A stretch of 64,000 nucleotides of DNA from Arthrobacter ulcerisalmonis (GCF_900609065.1 NZ_UXAU01000038.1:1-64000); one strand, 5' to 3'. Positions 45,210-57,495 are shown, numbered from the stretch's first letter. Notes: generated from the letters alone by a model not told the origin. A program made the numbers and translations.

Positions 45210-46622
45210 GTGGATGATCTCTTTGGGCAGCAACCGGATGACGACGACGATACTTCTGTTCCGGCGTCGGGCCATTCCAACGCGGCGGCTCCCGGGCGGG
45301 TCCAGCCACGCAGTCCGCTGGCCGTCCGGATGCGGCCCAAGAACCTCGATGAGGTAGTGGGCCAGCAGCACCTGCTGGGCCAAGGCTCCCCGTTGCGGCA
45401 GTTGGCAGCGGGCACCAACGCCACCGGACCGGCGGGACCCAGCTCACTGATTTTGTGGGGGCCGCCCGGAACCGGTAAAACCACCCTGGCGCACGTGATC
45501 GCCCGCGGAACGGGCCGGAAATTCGTTGAACTGTCCGCCATCACCGCCGGCGTCAAGGACGTGCGCAGGGTCATGGACGAGGCATTGACGGCGCGTGACC
45601 TCTACAAGACCACCACGGTCCTGTTCCTGGACGAGATCCACCGCTTCAACAAGGCGCAGCAGGACGCCCTCCTGCCCGGCGTCGAAAACCGTTGGGTGGT
45701 GCTGGTGGCAGCAACCACGGAAAATCCTTCCTTCTCCGTGGTGTCCCCTCTCCTGTCCCGCTCACTGCTGTTGACCCTCAAACCCTTGACGGACGCTGAC
45801 GTGGAGGCCCTGCTGCTGCGCGCTGTCGAAGACCACCGGGGCCTGGACAGCGCCGTGGAACTCTCCACCGAAGCACTCGCCCACCTGGTCCGGCTCTCCG
45901 GCGGTGACGCTCGCCGGGCTTTGACGGCGTTGGAGGCTGCCGCGGGGGTGGCCTTCGGGGACGCCGAGGACACCGACCACGGGCCGGTACAGGTGGAGCT
46001 CAAGCACACCGAACGTGCCTTGGACGTGGCAGCGGTGCGGTACGACAGGGCAGGGGACCAGCACTACGACGTCGCCAGCGCCTTCATCAAGTCGATCAGG
46101 GGATCGGACGTGGATGCCGCGCTGCACTACCTGGCCCGGATGCTCGAAGCAGGCGAGGATCCCCGGTTCGTGGCGCGCCGGATCGTGATCTCGGCGGCCG
46201 AAGACGTGGGCATGGCCGATCCCACGGCGCTGCAGACAGCGGTGGCCGCGGCGCAGGCGGTGCAGCTGATCGGGATGCCGGAGGGGCGGATCGTCCTGGC
46301 AGAAGCGGTGGTGCACCTGGCCACGGCGCCCAAATCCAACGCTGCCTACATGGGACTCAACAAGGCGGTGGCCGATGTCCGCGCGGGCCTGGGCAACGGG
46401 ATTCCAGCCCACCTCCGGGACGCGCACTATCCGGGCTCCAAGCAATTGGGGCACGGCCAGGGCTACAAGTACGCGCACGACGCGCCCCACAGTGTCGCGG
46501 CACAGCAGTATCCGCCGGACGACCTGGTGGGCCGGGACTACTACGAGCCAACGGCCAACGGTGCCGAACGCGAGATCTCCACCCGGCTGGAGCGGCTGCG
46601 GAAGATTGTCAGGGGCACGTAG
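45210..46622 (+). CDS. rarA: Replication-associated recombination protein A (RarA/MgsA)
   Basis: 470 residues from GTG 45210. AAA+ motor: Walker [14 protein letters not shown], Walker [20 protein letters not shown], sensor [11 protein letters not shown], arginine finger in LLSRSLLL. The C-terminal tetramerisation domain follows ([31 protein letters not shown]). An acidic Asp-rich stretch lies at residues 8-16. It acts at stalled replication forks and gaps. Confidence 0.95.
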   Translation: MDDLFGQQPDDDDDTSVPASGHSNAAAPGRVQPRSPLAVRMRPKNLDEVVGQQHLLGQGSPLRQLAAGTNATGPAGPSSLILWGPPGTGKTTLAHVIARGTGRKFVELSAITAGVKDVRRVMDEALTARDLYKTTTVLFLDEIHRFNKAQQDALLPGVENRWVVLVAATTENPSFSVVSPLLSRSLLLTLKPLTDADVEALLLRAVEDHRGLDSAVELSTEALAHLVRLSGGDARRALTALEAAAGVAFGDAEDTDHGPVQVELKHTERALDVAAVRYDRAGDQHYDVASAFIKSIRGSDVDAALHYLARMLEAGEDPRFVARRIVISAAEDVGMADPTALQTAVAAAQAVQLIGMPEGRIVLAEAVVHLATAPKSNAAYMGLNKAVADVRAGLGNGIPAHLRDAHYPGSKQLGHGQGYKYAHDAPHSVAAQQYPPDDLVGRDYYEPTANGAEREISTRLERLRKIVRGT

Positions 46623-46790
46623 GCCCCATGCTAGGATTGATGTTTGTCTGGCAAGGTTCGGGCGCCCAATCACTGGATCGTATCCGCTCGGTTGTGCCCT
46701 GAACCCAGTAGCAAAAGGCAGCGGTTGGCCGATGCTCTCCATTGTGGAGGCCAGTAACACCTGAACACCGCAGATAGTGGAAGGACACAA

Positions 46791-47417
46791 GTGGCTAACA
46801 ACACTCGTGCTCGCCGTACCGCACGCCTCTCGCGTGCACTCGGCATTGCTTTGACCCCCAAGGCCGCCAAGTACATGGAGCGCCGCCCGTACGGCCCCGG
46901 TGAGCATGGCCGTGCCCGCAAGAAGCAGGACTCTGACTACGCAGTACGTCTGCGCGAAAAGCAGCGCCTGCGCGCCCAGTACGGCATCCGCGAAGCACAG
47001 ATGACCCGTGCCTTCGAAGAAGCCCGCCGCACCAAGGGCCTGACCGGTGAGAACCTCATCGAGCTGCTCGAAATGCGTCTGGACGCACTGGTCCTGCGTG
47101 CCGGCTTCGCCCGCACCATCGCTCAGGCCCGCCAGCTGGTTGTGCACCGCCACATTCTGGTTGACGGTATCCGCGTTGACCGTCCGTCGTTCCGCGTTGG
47201 CGAAGGCCAGCTGGTTCACGTTCACAGCCGCAGCGAAACCATGGTTCCGCTGCAGGTGGCAGCAGCCGGCGCACACCGCGACGTTCTGCCCACCGTTCCG
47301 GCCTACCTTGACGTCAAGCTCGAGGCACTCCAGGCTCGCCTGGTTCGTCGCCCCAAGCGCTCGGAGATCCCCGTGACCTGCGAAGAGCAGCTCGTCGTCG
47401 AATTCTACGCACGCTAA
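46791..47417 (+). CDS. rpsD: 30S ribosomal protein S4 (zinc-free form)
   Basis: 208 residues from GTG 46791. The N-terminus MANNTRARRTARLSRALG lacks the zinc cysteines of C+ S4 proteins. RPYGPGEHGRARKKQ and the S4 RNA-binding domain (MRLDALVLRAGFARTIAQAR, VVHRHILVDG) are typical. It is a primary 16S rRNA binder. It is isolated here from other ribosomal genes, as in most actinobacteria. The 168-base leader may carry autoregulatory structure, but I see no clear one. A strong terminator follows. Confidence 0.97.
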   Translation: MANNTRARRTARLSRALGIALTPKAAKYMERRPYGPGEHGRARKKQDSDYAVRLREKQRLRAQYGIREAQMTRAFEEARRTKGLTGENLIELLEMRLDALVLRAGFARTIAQARQLVVHRHILVDGIRVDRPSFRVGEGQLVHVHSRSETMVPLQVAAAGAHRDVLPTVPAYLDVKLEALQARLVRRPKRSEIPVTCEEQLVVEFYAR

Positions 47418-47434
47418 ATTTCAGCAGCGTATCC

Positions 47435-47468
47435 AAAGAAGCCCGTGGCAAGCGCCGCGGGCTTCTTT
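47435..47468 (+). terminator. Intrinsic terminator after rpsD
   Basis: AAAGAAGCCCG (47435-47445) and CGGGCTTCTTT (47458-47468) form a perfect 11-bp stem with a 12-base loop, ending in T-rich sequence, 17 bases after the rpsD stop. Confidence 0.85.
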
Positions 47469-47564
47469 GTATGTAAGGTACTTGGGGGACATCCGCGGGA
47501 CGCGCCCAGAGCGTCTCTCGTCGATGCCCACCCATGCACTGAACCTCAAGGAGATGAAACGTAT

Positions 47565-47939
47565 ATGTCTGGTGGCGATATTGCCGGCCTGATAGCTGCC
47601 GGGGTGTTTGCCCTCCTGGTCTTGTTGCTGGCGGTGCCCATCCTGAAGCTCGGCCGGGTGTTTGACGAAGTCCGCACCTCTATCAGGTCCATCAGCGACG
47701 GCGCCACGCCCCTCATGGACGAGGTCACTGCCACGGTGTCCACCACGAACCAGCAGCTCAAGAAGGTGGACGGCATCTCCACGAACGTCTCCGACGCGTC
47801 CGCCAACATCTCCGCACTGTCGTCCCTGGTGGCCGCCACCGTGGGTTCCCCGCTGATCAAGGCGGCATCGTTCAGCTACGGTGTCCGTACCGCACTGGCC
47901 AACCGCAAGAAGCCGGCCGCCGGCCGCCGCAGCCGCTGA
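47565..47939 (+). CDS. DUF948 domain-containing membrane protein
   Basis: 124 residues from ATG 47565; the longer frame crosses the rpsD terminator and is rejected. One N-terminal membrane helix (IAGLIAAGVFALLVLLLAVP) is followed by a helical, coiled-coil-like region with TATVSTTNQQLKKVDGI and a basic tail. The function is unknown. It is a constant neighbour of alaS in actinobacteria. Confidence 0.85.
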   Translation: MSGGDIAGLIAAGVFALLVLLLAVPILKLGRVFDEVRTSIRSISDGATPLMDEVTATVSTTNQQLKKVDGISTNVSDASANISALSSLVAATVGSPLIKAASFSYGVRTALANRKKPAAGRRSR

Positions 47940-47957
47940 ATTCCGGAGGATAGCCAT

Positions 47958-48191
47958 ATGAAACGACTTGTTTGGATGGGACTCGGCGTGGCCATTGGTG
48001 TCATCGCCTTCCGTAAGATCAACGAAGCCCAGACCCAGCTCGGCCCCGCCGGGCTCAACCGGGCCGTCTCGCGGGTCGCGGACACCGTCTACGACTTCGC
48101 CGACGCTGTCCGTGACGGCATGCGCGAACGGGAAACCGACCTTCGCGCCGCGCTGGGCATCGACTCAGCCGATGTAGCCCGCCGGCCGTAG
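47958..48191 (+). CDS. Small membrane-associated hypothetical protein
   Basis: 77 residues, preceded by GGAGGA. The short N-terminal hydrophobic helix LVWMGLGVAIGVIAF is followed by an amphipathic helix with VADTVYDFADAVRDGMRERE. It resembles the small proteins (DUF6167-like) found between the DUF948 gene and alaS in other actinobacteria. The function is unknown. It lies 18 bases after the DUF948 gene and is likely co-transcribed. Confidence 0.75.
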   Translation: MKRLVWMGLGVAIGVIAFRKINEAQTQLGPAGLNRAVSRVADTVYDFADAVRDGMRERETDLRAALGIDSADVARRP

Positions 48192-48314
48192 CCAGGCCAG
48201 CCGCCGTGGCATCCACGGCACAGCAGCAGCAACCCGGTACGAGCCAGCACGGCCCGCGCCACTGAACGAACTTTCCGCCGCACCGGCGGACCACGAAGGG
48301 TAAGAAAACAGCTC

Positions 48315-50993
48315 ATGAAGTCGCAGGAGATCACGAAGCGCTGGGTGGACTTTTTTGTCAGCAAAGGCCACACGCCGGTGCCATCCGCATCATTGGTCTC
48401 CAGCGACCCGTCGCTGCTGTTCACCGTGGCCGGCATGGTGCCCTTCATTCCGTACCTGACAGCCCGGGAAGAAGCTCCCTACCTGCGCGCCACCAGCGTG
48501 CAGAAGTGCATCCGCACCGGTGACATCGAGGAAGTGGGCAAGACTGCCCGGCACGGCACGTTCTTCCAGATGTGCGGCAACTTCTCCTTCGGTGACTACT
48601 TCAAGGAAGATGCCATCAAGTTCGCCTGGGAGCTGTTGACGTCCAGTGTGGCCGACGGCGGCTACGGACTGCCCCCCGAACGGCTCTGGGTCACGGTCTA
48701 CGAAGAAGACGACGAAGCCAAGGACCTATGGCTGCAGCACACTGGCGTTCCTGCCGAGCGGATCCAGAAAATGGGCAAGGCAGACAACTACTGGAACACC
48801 GGCCAGCCCGGCCCGGCGGGACCCTGCTCCGAGATCTACTACGACCGCGGTCCGGCCTACGGCATTGAGGGTGGCCCACTGGCGGATGAAACCCGCTACA
48901 TCGAGATCTGGAACCTCGTCTTCATGCAGTACCAGATCGAGAATGTCCGCTCCAAGGAAGATTTTGACGTCGTGGGCGAACTGCCCAAACGCAACATCGA
49001 CACGGGCCTGGGCATGGAACGCCTGGCCATGATCCTGCAGGGTGTCGAGAACATGTACGAGACGGACCAGGTCCGCCCGGTCATCGACAAGGCCGCCGAG
49101 CTCTCCGGCCGGCCGTACACGTCCGCCGAGACGCCCGAAGACCCGCACCACACCGATGACGTCCGGATGCGCGTGGTGGGAGACCACATCCGCTCAGCCC
49201 TGATGCTCATCTCCGACGGTGTCACCCCCTCCAACGAAGGCCGCGGCTACGTGCTGCGTCGCCTCATCCGCCGGGCCGTCCGCTCCATGCGCCTGCTCGG
49301 GGTCGAAGAGGCCTGCCTGCCGCAGTTGCTGCCCGCTTCCCGGGACGCCATGAAGGGCGTGTACCCCGTGGTGGAGACGGACTTCGCCAGGATCAGCCGG
49401 ATCGCCTACGCCGAAGAGCGGGCCTTCCTGCGGACCATCGCGTCCGGTACGGCGCGGCTCGAGGACGCGGTGGCCGAATCCAAGGCCGCCAACCGGCCGC
49501 TGTCTGGTGCGGAGGCCTTCGCCCTGCACGACACCTACGGTTTCCCCATCGACCTCACCCTCGAAATGGCCGAAGAGGCCGGGCTGAACGTTGACGAGAA
49601 AGCTTTCCGAGCCCTGATGCAGGAGCAGCGGCAGCGCGCCCAGGCAGACGCCAAGGGCAAGAAGGGTGGCCACGCCGACCTCAGCGCCTTCCAAGACATC
49701 CTTGCCAAGGGCGAGACCGTCTTCACCGGCTATACCGAACTCGACGGCGAATCCCGGGTCCGCGGCCTGCTGGCCGCTGGCAAACCGGTCCAGCAGGCAT
49801 CAACCGGCGATGAAATCGAACTGATCCTCGCCGAAACCCCGTTCTACGCCGAGGCTGGCGGCCAGTCGGCGGACACGGGCCTGATCACCGGTGACGGGTT
49901 CGTCGTCGAAGTCCTCGACGTCCAGCGCCCCATCAAGGGCCTGAGCGTACACAAGGCGATTGTGCGCGAAGGCGAGATCGGCAACGAGTCCCTGGTGCAG
50001 GCCGCCGTGGACCGTGAACGCCGCCACGCAGCCGAGCAGGCCCACACCGGCACCCACATTGTGCACGCCGCCCTGCACCAGATCCTTGGCCCGGAAGCCA
50101 CCCAGCGCGGCTCCTTCAACAAGGCGGGCTACCTGCGTTTCGACTTCGCCTGGGGCGAGGGGCTGAGCACCGCCACACGCTCGGAAATCGAAGAGGTGGC
50201 CAACATCGCCATCCGCAACAACTACTCCGTGCAGACGAACGTCATGGGCCTGGCCGAGGCGAAGGCGCTGGGCGCCATGGCCCTGTTCGGCGAAAACTAC
50301 GGTAGCGAAGTGCGTGTAGTCGAGATCGACGGCGCGTGGTCCCGCGAACTCTGCGGCGGCACCCACGTGGCCAACACGTCCCTGATCGGCAGCCTTTCGC
50401 TGTTGGGTGAGCAGTCCGTCGGTTCGGGAAACCGCCGTGTTGAGGCGTTTGTGGGCATGGAAGCATTCCGCTACCTGGCTGCCGAACGCGCCCTGGTCAA
50501 CGAACTCACCGACCTCTTGAAGGTACCCTCGGGCCAGTTGGCAGATCGCATTTCCACCACCTTGGCCAAGTTGAAGGCCACCGAAAAGGAACTCGACAGG
50601 CTCCGGAAGGACCAGTTGGCTGCAGCCGCCGCTCAGCTGGTGTCCACCGCCAGGGACGCTGGGGGTGTCTCGGTGATCGCCCACGACGCCGGCTCCGTCA
50701 GCGGTGCCGACGACATCCGTGGCTTGGCGCTGGATCTTCGCAGCCGGCTCGGCTCAGCAGCGGCCACCGTAGCAGTGGCCGGCGAAGCCAACGGCAGGCC
50801 CATCATCCTGGTCGCCACCAACGAGGCAGCCCGGGAGGCAGGCGTGAAGGCCGGCGCCCTGGTTCGCATTGCTGCCGGGATCCTCGGCGGCGGTGGCGGC
50901 GGGAAAGACGACGTCGCCCAGGGCGGCGGAACCGACCCCGCGCAGACCGGCGCTGCCCTGGCAGCCGTGGTTGACGCCGTCGCCCGTCGATAG
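48315..50993 (+). CDS. alaS: Alanyl-tRNA synthetase
   Basis: 892 residues. Class II core near the N-terminus: SLLFTVAGMVPFIPYL, RHGTFFQMCGNFSFGDYFK, motif 3 in DTGLGMERLAMIL. The editing domain has HTGTHIVHAALHQILG with the zinc-binding CGGTHVANT. The C-terminal C-Ala domain ends with GGGGKDDVAQGGG. It charges tRNA-Ala and removes Ser and Gly. ruvX follows after 7 bases. Confidence 0.97.
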   Translation: MKSQEITKRWVDFFVSKGHTPVPSASLVSSDPSLLFTVAGMVPFIPYLTAREEAPYLRATSVQKCIRTGDIEEVGKTARHGTFFQMCGNFSFGDYFKEDAIKFAWELLTSSVADGGYGLPPERLWVTVYEEDDEAKDLWLQHTGVPAERIQKMGKADNYWNTGQPGPAGPCSEIYYDRGPAYGIEGGPLADETRYIEIWNLVFMQYQIENVRSKEDFDVVGELPKRNIDTGLGMERLAMILQGVENMYETDQVRPVIDKAAELSGRPYTSAETPEDPHHTDDVRMRVVGDHIRSALMLISDGVTPSNEGRGYVLRRLIRRAVRSMRLLGVEEACLPQLLPASRDAMKGVYPVVETDFARISRIAYAEERAFLRTIASGTARLEDAVAESKAANRPLSGAEAFALHDTYGFPIDLTLEMAEEAGLNVDEKAFRALMQEQRQRAQADAKGKKGGHADLSAFQDILAKGETVFTGYTELDGESRVRGLLAAGKPVQQASTGDEIELILAETPFYAEAGGQSADTGLITGDGFVVEVLDVQRPIKGLSVHKAIVREGEIGNESLVQAAVDRERRHAAEQAHTGTHIVHAALHQILGPEATQRGSFNKAGYLRFDFAWGEGLSTATRSEIEEVANIAIRNNYSVQTNVMGLAEAKALGAMALFGENYGSEVRVVEIDGAWSRELCGGTHVANTSLIGSLSLLGEQSVGSGNRRVEAFVGMEAFRYLAAERALVNELTDLLKVPSGQLADRISTTLAKLKATEKELDRLRKDQLAAAAAQLVSTARDAGGVSVIAHDAGSVSGADDIRGLALDLRSRLGSAAATVAVAGEANGRPIILVATNEAAREAGVKAGALVRIAAGILGGGGGGKDDVAQGGGTDPAQTGAALAAVVDAVARR

Positions 50994-51000
50994 AGAGCCC

Positions 51001-51600
51001 ATGGAGAACGCTACGAACGCTCACGATTACCCCCGCGGCATCAAGCTGGGGGTGGACGTGGGCACCGTCCGCGTGGGCGTGGCGATCTGCGATCGGGACG
51101 AGATCCTCGCCACCCCGCACAAGACACTGGACCGCAATCCCCGGAAGAATTCCGACGTCAGGGTGATCGCCAACCTGGTGGCCGAACTCGGCGCTGTCCA
51201 GGTGATCGTGGGCTTGCCGCGCACCATGAAAGGCGAAGAGCACGCCTCGGCCAAGATGGCCACGGACTACGCGCTGCTCCTCGCCGCGGAGCTCGCGCAC
51301 CGTTCCCCTGACGTGCCCATCAACCTGGTTGACGAGCGCCTGAGCAGCGTTTCGGCGCACCGGAACCTGCACGAAGCTGGCATGAGCAGCCGAAACCACC
51401 GTAAAGTGGTGGATCAGGTCGCAGCAGCTGGCATCCTTCAGCACGCTATCGACATGCAAAAAGCCAGGGGAGCGGATGTTGGCTCACGCGTGAGCGCTCC
51501 TTCCCCTGCCGTGGACTTGGGGGTCAGTGCGGCGCAGGAGTCCTTCCTTGCCGCGCCGGGGGAAACGGCCCGATCCACAGACCTTGGAAGGCAACAGTGA
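51001..51600 (+). CDS. ruvX: Holliday junction resolvase-like protein RuvX/YqgF (pre-16S rRNA nuclease)
   Basis: 199 residues from ATG 51001. The RNase H-like core has GVDVGTVRVGVAICD, VIVGLPRTMKGEE and LVDERLSSVSA with its acidic residues, and DQVAAAGILQ. In E. coli YqgF matures the 5' end of 16S rRNA. The last 45 residues (Ser/Ala/Pro-rich) extend beyond the usual length and are probably disordered. The stop overlaps the mltG GTG start by 4 bases. Confidence 0.92.
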   Translation: MENATNAHDYPRGIKLGVDVGTVRVGVAICDRDEILATPHKTLDRNPRKNSDVRVIANLVAELGAVQVIVGLPRTMKGEEHASAKMATDYALLLAAELAHRSPDVPINLVDERLSSVSAHRNLHEAGMSSRNHRKVVDQVAAAGILQHAIDMQKARGADVGSRVSAPSPAVDLGVSAAQESFLAAPGETARSTDLGRQQ

Positions 51601-53189
51601 GTCCTGCCAGCAACGACGATGCTACCGGCGACGCGGAGCAGCCCCGGCCGCTGACCCGTAAAGAACTGCGGGAACGCGAAAAGCACCTCGCCGACGAGCA
51701 GGGCATCACCGGCTCGCCCGCCGCGGATTCTTTTGACACGAATTCTTCTGACACGGACGCCGCCGTACCGCCGCTGCCGCCCGTGCCACCAGCCACCGCA
51801 GGCATTCCTGCCGTGCCCGATGCCCAGCCCACCATCCAGGACGCGGACGCGCACGACGACGGCGGGCAGCCTCCTGTGGCGCCCCACGACGATGCGGCCG
51901 CCCACCATGGCCGCCACGAGTTCGAGACCTACGACGCCGACGCGCGTGCGCACGACGCGGCCCATGATGGGCAGACTCATGAGGACGCTGCCCACTACGC
52001 AGCTGCGCACTACGAGCCAGAGCACGACGCGCACTACGTTGACGAACACGGCCAGCCCTTCGATGAGCACCACGAGCCGGAGCACGTAGCCTTGTCGGCT
52101 GCACCACCGATCGGCGGTGCGGCAAAGACGTCGAAGAAAGTTCGGCGGCGCCGGCGCGTTGTGGCGCTGCTGTTATCGCTTGCCGTCTTCATTGCTGCGG
52201 TGGTGGTTGGTGCGCAGTTCATCAAGCCGCTGCTGGGGAACAGCAAACCCGCAGATTTTCCCGGCCCTGGTACCGGCCAAGTCCAGGTGAAGGTAGACAA
52301 CGGCGAGGGAACCAGGTCCGTCGCGGCCGATCTGGAGAGCAAGAACGTCATTGCCAACTCGGACACCTTCCTGCAGGCCTTCAACGCCTCCGGGGGAGTG
52401 CTGGCCCCAGGTGACTACACGTTCCGGACGGAGATGAAGAACTCAGACGCCGTCTCGGTCTTGCTCGGTAAAGACCAGGAGAAGGTCATCTACATCGCAC
52501 TGAGCGCCGGCCTGCGGATCGGTGAGTCCCTGCAGGCGATCTCGGACGGATCCGGCATCAGCGTGGCGCAGCTGAAAACCTTCAGCGACCAGCCCGCCCA
52601 ATTCGGGCTGCCAGCCACGGCCAAGAACCTCGAAGGCTTCCTCGCCCCGGGCGAGTACCGGTTCCCGCTGGGTACTTCAGCCAAGGACATCCTGCAGAAG
52701 CTCGTCACCACCACGGTGGACGAACTCGTCTCCCAAGGCATCACCGATGCCGCCAAACAGTACGAGGCAGTCATCGTCGCCAGCATTGTCCAGGCCGAAG
52801 GCGGGCAGGCCGATTACGGCGATGTAGCCGGAGCAATATACAACCGACTCAAGCCCAACGACCAGACCGGTGGTTTCCTCCAGGTCGACTCGGCGGTCAC
52901 CTACGGGCTGGGCACGAAGAGCTTCAACTTCACCGAAGAACAGCGCGTGGACAAGTCCAACCCGTACAACACTTACGCCAACCCTGGACTGCCGCCAGGA
53001 CCGATCGGTTCACCGGGCAAGACTGCCATCGATGCGGCGGCCAAGCCCAAGGCCAACAACTACCTGTACTGGGTCACCATCAACCTTGATACCAAGGAGA
53101 CCAAGTTCTCCAGCACCTTGGCCGAGCACAACGTGTACGTTGCCGAGTACAACGCTTGGTGCACGGCCAACGCGGGACGTTGCACATGA
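51597..53189 (+). CDS. mltG: Endolytic peptidoglycan transglycosylase MltG
   Basis: 530 residues from GTG 51597. The cytoplasmic N-terminus of about 180 residues is very rich in His, Asp, Glu and Ala (HDAAHDGQTHEDAAHYAA, YEPEHDAHYVDEHG). One membrane helix (VALLLSLAVFIAAVVVGAQF) follows, then a LysM-like part and the YceG domain with catalytic Glu401 in IVQAEGGQADY and the C-terminal NPYNTYANPGLPPGPIGSPG. It cuts nascent glycan strands at the membrane. It is coupled to ruvX and aroE by overlaps. Confidence 0.94.
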   Translation: MSPASNDDATGDAEQPRPLTRKELREREKHLADEQGITGSPAADSFDTNSSDTDAAVPPLPPVPPATAGIPAVPDAQPTIQDADAHDDGGQPPVAPHDDAAAHHGRHEFETYDADARAHDAAHDGQTHEDAAHYAAAHYEPEHDAHYVDEHGQPFDEHHEPEHVALSAAPPIGGAAKTSKKVRRRRRVVALLLSLAVFIAAVVVGAQFIKPLLGNSKPADFPGPGTGQVQVKVDNGEGTRSVAADLESKNVIANSDTFLQAFNASGGVLAPGDYTFRTEMKNSDAVSVLLGKDQEKVIYIALSAGLRIGESLQAISDGSGISVAQLKTFSDQPAQFGLPATAKNLEGFLAPGEYRFPLGTSAKDILQKLVTTTVDELVSQGITDAAKQYEAVIVASIVQAEGGQADYGDVAGAIYNRLKPNDQTGGFLQVDSAVTYGLGTKSFNFTEEQRVDKSNPYNTYANPGLPPGPIGSPGKTAIDAAAKPKANNYLYWVTINLDTKETKFSSTLAEHNVYVAEYNAWCTANAGRCT

Positions 53190-54046
53190 GTTCTCGGGCT
53201 GCCGTCCTGGGACACCCGATCAACCACTCGAAGTCACCGGCACTGCACTTGGCCGCCTACGCGCACCTGGGGATGGAGATCGGCTACACGGCCATCGACG
53301 TCACCGAAGGCCTCCTGCCGGCCTTCATGCAGCAGATCGACCAGCAATCCGGCTGGCGGGGGCTGTCAGTGACCATGCCGTTGAAGCTCGCCATGCTCAA
53401 CGAGGTCGACGAGGTCCGCGGCGTAGCCCAGACCCTTGGCGTGGTGAACACTGTCTCCTTCGAGGAGCAGGCTGGCAGCATTAAAACGGTTGGCTGGAAC
53501 ACGGACGTGATGGGCATTGTCAACGCCGTCAGGCATGCCGGCGTCGGCACCTCGCCTTCCGCGGTTGTCCTTGGTGGGGGCGGGACCGCCGCCTCGGCCG
53601 TGGCAGCTTTACGTGAACTCGCCGTCGACACCGTCACGATCCTGGCCAGGGACCCGGCCCGGACCGACGACGTCCGGGCCGCCGCGCAGAGCGTCGGCAT
53701 GGCCCTGGACATCCGCGACCTGGCGGGGGCCGCGCCGCTCGTGGCGGGGGCCGACGTCGTCATTTCCACCCTGCCACCGCGGGCAGCCGATGGCCTGGCC
53801 AGTCAGGTGGCAGCGTTGAAAACGCCAACTCCGGGCGTGCTCCTGGACGTTGCCTACGACCCCTGGCCCAGCCTGATCGCATCCGTGTGGCAGGCCGGCG
53901 GTGGCGCAGTGGTGCCCGGACTGGAGATGTTGCTGTACCAGGCGGTCGAGCAGGTTCGGCTGTTTACCGGCCGGGGAGCCGACGTTAACGGAGCTGTCAT
54001 AGATGTGATGTGCGACGCAGTCGGGCTTCCTCGACGGGCCTTGTAA
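53186..54046 (+). CDS. aroE: Shikimate dehydrogenase
   Basis: 286 residues from ATG 53186, overlapping the mltG stop. It has the substrate motif [12 protein letters not shown], the catalytic lysine in [14 protein letters not shown] and the Asp of GWNTDVMG. The NADP-binding loop is [12 protein letters not shown]. It reduces 3-dehydroshikimate to shikimate. It begins the aroE-aroC-aroK-aroB run. Confidence 0.93.
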   Translation: MSSRAAVLGHPINHSKSPALHLAAYAHLGMEIGYTAIDVTEGLLPAFMQQIDQQSGWRGLSVTMPLKLAMLNEVDEVRGVAQTLGVVNTVSFEEQAGSIKTVGWNTDVMGIVNAVRHAGVGTSPSAVVLGGGGTAASAVAALRELAVDTVTILARDPARTDDVRAAAQSVGMALDIRDLAGAAPLVAGADVVISTLPPRAADGLASQVAALKTPTPGVLLDVAYDPWPSLIASVWQAGGGAVVPGLEMLLYQAVEQVRLFTGRGADVNGAVIDVMCDAVGLPRRAL

Positions 54047-54072
54047 CCGCCCTACGTGGCAGGATGGAAATT

Positions 54073-55268
54073 ATGCGTTGGTTGACTGCCGGAGAATCCC
54101 ATGGTCCGGCTTTGATGGGAATTATTGAGGGCGTACCCGCCGGTGTGGAAATCACCAGCGGTCACATCGCCGACTCCTTGGCCCGCCGACGCCTTGGCTA
54201 CGGCCGCGGCGCCCGGATGAAGTTTGAACAAGACGTTGTCACCATCCTTGGCGGGGTCCGGCACGGCTTGACCCAAGGTGGCCCGGTGGCCATCCAGGTG
54301 GCCAACTCCGAATGGCCCAAGTGGGAACAGATCATGGCCGCGGACCCGGTCGACGCAGAGACCCTGGCCAACCAGGCCCGCAATGCGCCGTTGACCCGGC
54401 CGCGCCCTGGCCACGCTGATTTCACCGGCATGCAGAAGTACGGCTTCGCCGAAGCCCGCCCGGTCCTGGAGCGCGCCAGCGCCCGCGAAACGGCCACCCG
54501 CGTGGCCATGGGCACTGTTGCCGCCCGGTTCCTCGGCCAGTTGGGCATCGAACTTGTCAGCCACACGGTGGCGATTGCCAGCGTGAGCGTTCCAGAGGGC
54601 CGAGCCTTGCCGGTACCGACCGATGTCATCGCCCTTGACGCCGATCCGCTGCGCTGCTTCGACCGCGAAACCTCCGATGCCATGGTGGCTGAAGTGGACG
54701 CGGCCCACAAAGAGGGCGAGACCCTCGGTGGCGTTGTGGAAGTCCTCGCTTACGGCCTGCCGCCGGGACTTGGCAGCTACGTGCACTGGGACCGCCGGTT
54801 GGATTCTCGGTTGGCAGCTGCCCTGATGGGTATCCAGGCCATCAAGGGCGTCGAGGTGGGCGATGGCTTCCTCACCGCAGCACGCCGCGGCTCAGCCGCC
54901 CATGACGAAATCGTCCGCGACGCTGCCGGCCGGATCGTTCGAACCAGCAATCGCGCTGGCGGCATCGAAGGTGGCATGAGCATTGGCGACGTCCTGCGCG
55001 TTCGGGCAGCCATGAAGCCCATTGCCACGGTGCCGCGTGCCCTGAAAACCATCGACATCAGCACTGGCGAACCGGCCAAGGCCCACCACCAGCGCTCCGA
55101 CGTCTGCGCAGTCCCCGCCGCCGGCGTCGTCGCCGAAGCCATGGTGGCCCTGGTGCTGGCCGAGGCCGTCATCGAGAAGTTCGGCGGCGACTCCGTGGCG
55201 GAAACCGCACGGAACATCAAGGGTTACCTGGACAACATTCCGGCAGCCCTGGACACGATCGGTCAGTA

Positions 55269-55269
<1 letters not shown>
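54073..55269 (+). CDS. aroC: Chorismate synthase
   Basis: 398 residues from ATG 54073 (AGGATGGA upstream). It has signatures [62 protein letters not shown] and [12 protein letters not shown], and needs FMNH2. It converts EPSP to chorismate, the substrate of the chorismate mutase at 9.7 kb. The stop TAG shares its G with the GTG start of aroK. Confidence 0.97.
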
Positions 55270-56925
<1,656 letters not shown>

Positions 56926-56926
<1 letters not shown>

Positions 56927-57444
56927 TGTACGGGGACCAAAGCGGAACATCGGACTGGCCGGAGGCCGGTTTCCCGGGCATCCGGATCAACCCGGAAACG
57001 CTGGCACCGGAGATCGTCAACGCCGAGGCCTGTGCCGCAGCGTTGGAAGCATCTACCGAACCCAAGGACAAGATCTTCGTCCTGTTGGTGGAAGGGCATT
57101 CCGCCGAGGCGGCAGAACTGTTGGCCGAAGCCCGGTACAGCGATCCTGAATCGTTCACCCTGCGCGCCTTCGAAGCCGAGGTGCTCCGGGTGACCAACCG
57201 TTTGGACCGGGCCCTCGACCTTTTCCGCCAACTGCTCGCAGAGGTCCAAGGCACGCCCCGGGAGGCACAGGGGCTGCAGTACCTCGGCCGGACCCAATAT
57301 GCGGCCGGGTTGACTTCCGCCGCCGTCGAATCCTTCACCCGTGCCCTCGATCTCCGGGTCGCTGGCTCCGCCGACGCAGCCCAGATCTACTCCTCCACGG
57401 TGGCCCTTCGCCGGGCCCGGGACGTGCTCGAACTGGCCTCCTGA
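56926..57444 (+). CDS. TPR-like helical protein
   Basis: 172 residues from ATG 56926, which shares its A with the aroB stop. The protein is helical: FVLLVEGHSAEAAELLAEAR, then LDRALDLFRQLLAEV and GLQYLGRTQYAAGL with AVESFTRALDLR, which look like tetratricopeptide-type repeats. There is no signal peptide or membrane helix. A protein-protein contact role is likely; the partner is unknown. Confidence 0.7.
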
Positions 57445-57489
57445 GGTAGTAGCCAGCAGCGGCGCAAGCCGGAAGCCGGTAAATGCCGG

Positions 57490-57495
57490 TAGAAT
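57490..57495 (+). promoter_or_regulatory. -10 element of a probable efp promoter
   Basis: TAGAAT lies 102 bases before the efp start. No good -35 is seen at 17 bases. The leader between them holds an A/T-rich small palindrome (TTTTTGAAAAA) and a hairpin-like CACGC...GCGTG. Confidence 0.4.

Noticed and set aside
45762..47276. A 504-codon reverse-strand frame across rarA and rpsD
   Set aside because: It runs antisense to two well-supported genes and the intergenic promoter.
48192..48314. T-box leader before alaS
   Set aside because: No T-box sequence (UGGNACC-type) or terminator/antiterminator pair is seen; only a short CCGCC/GGCGG hairpin.
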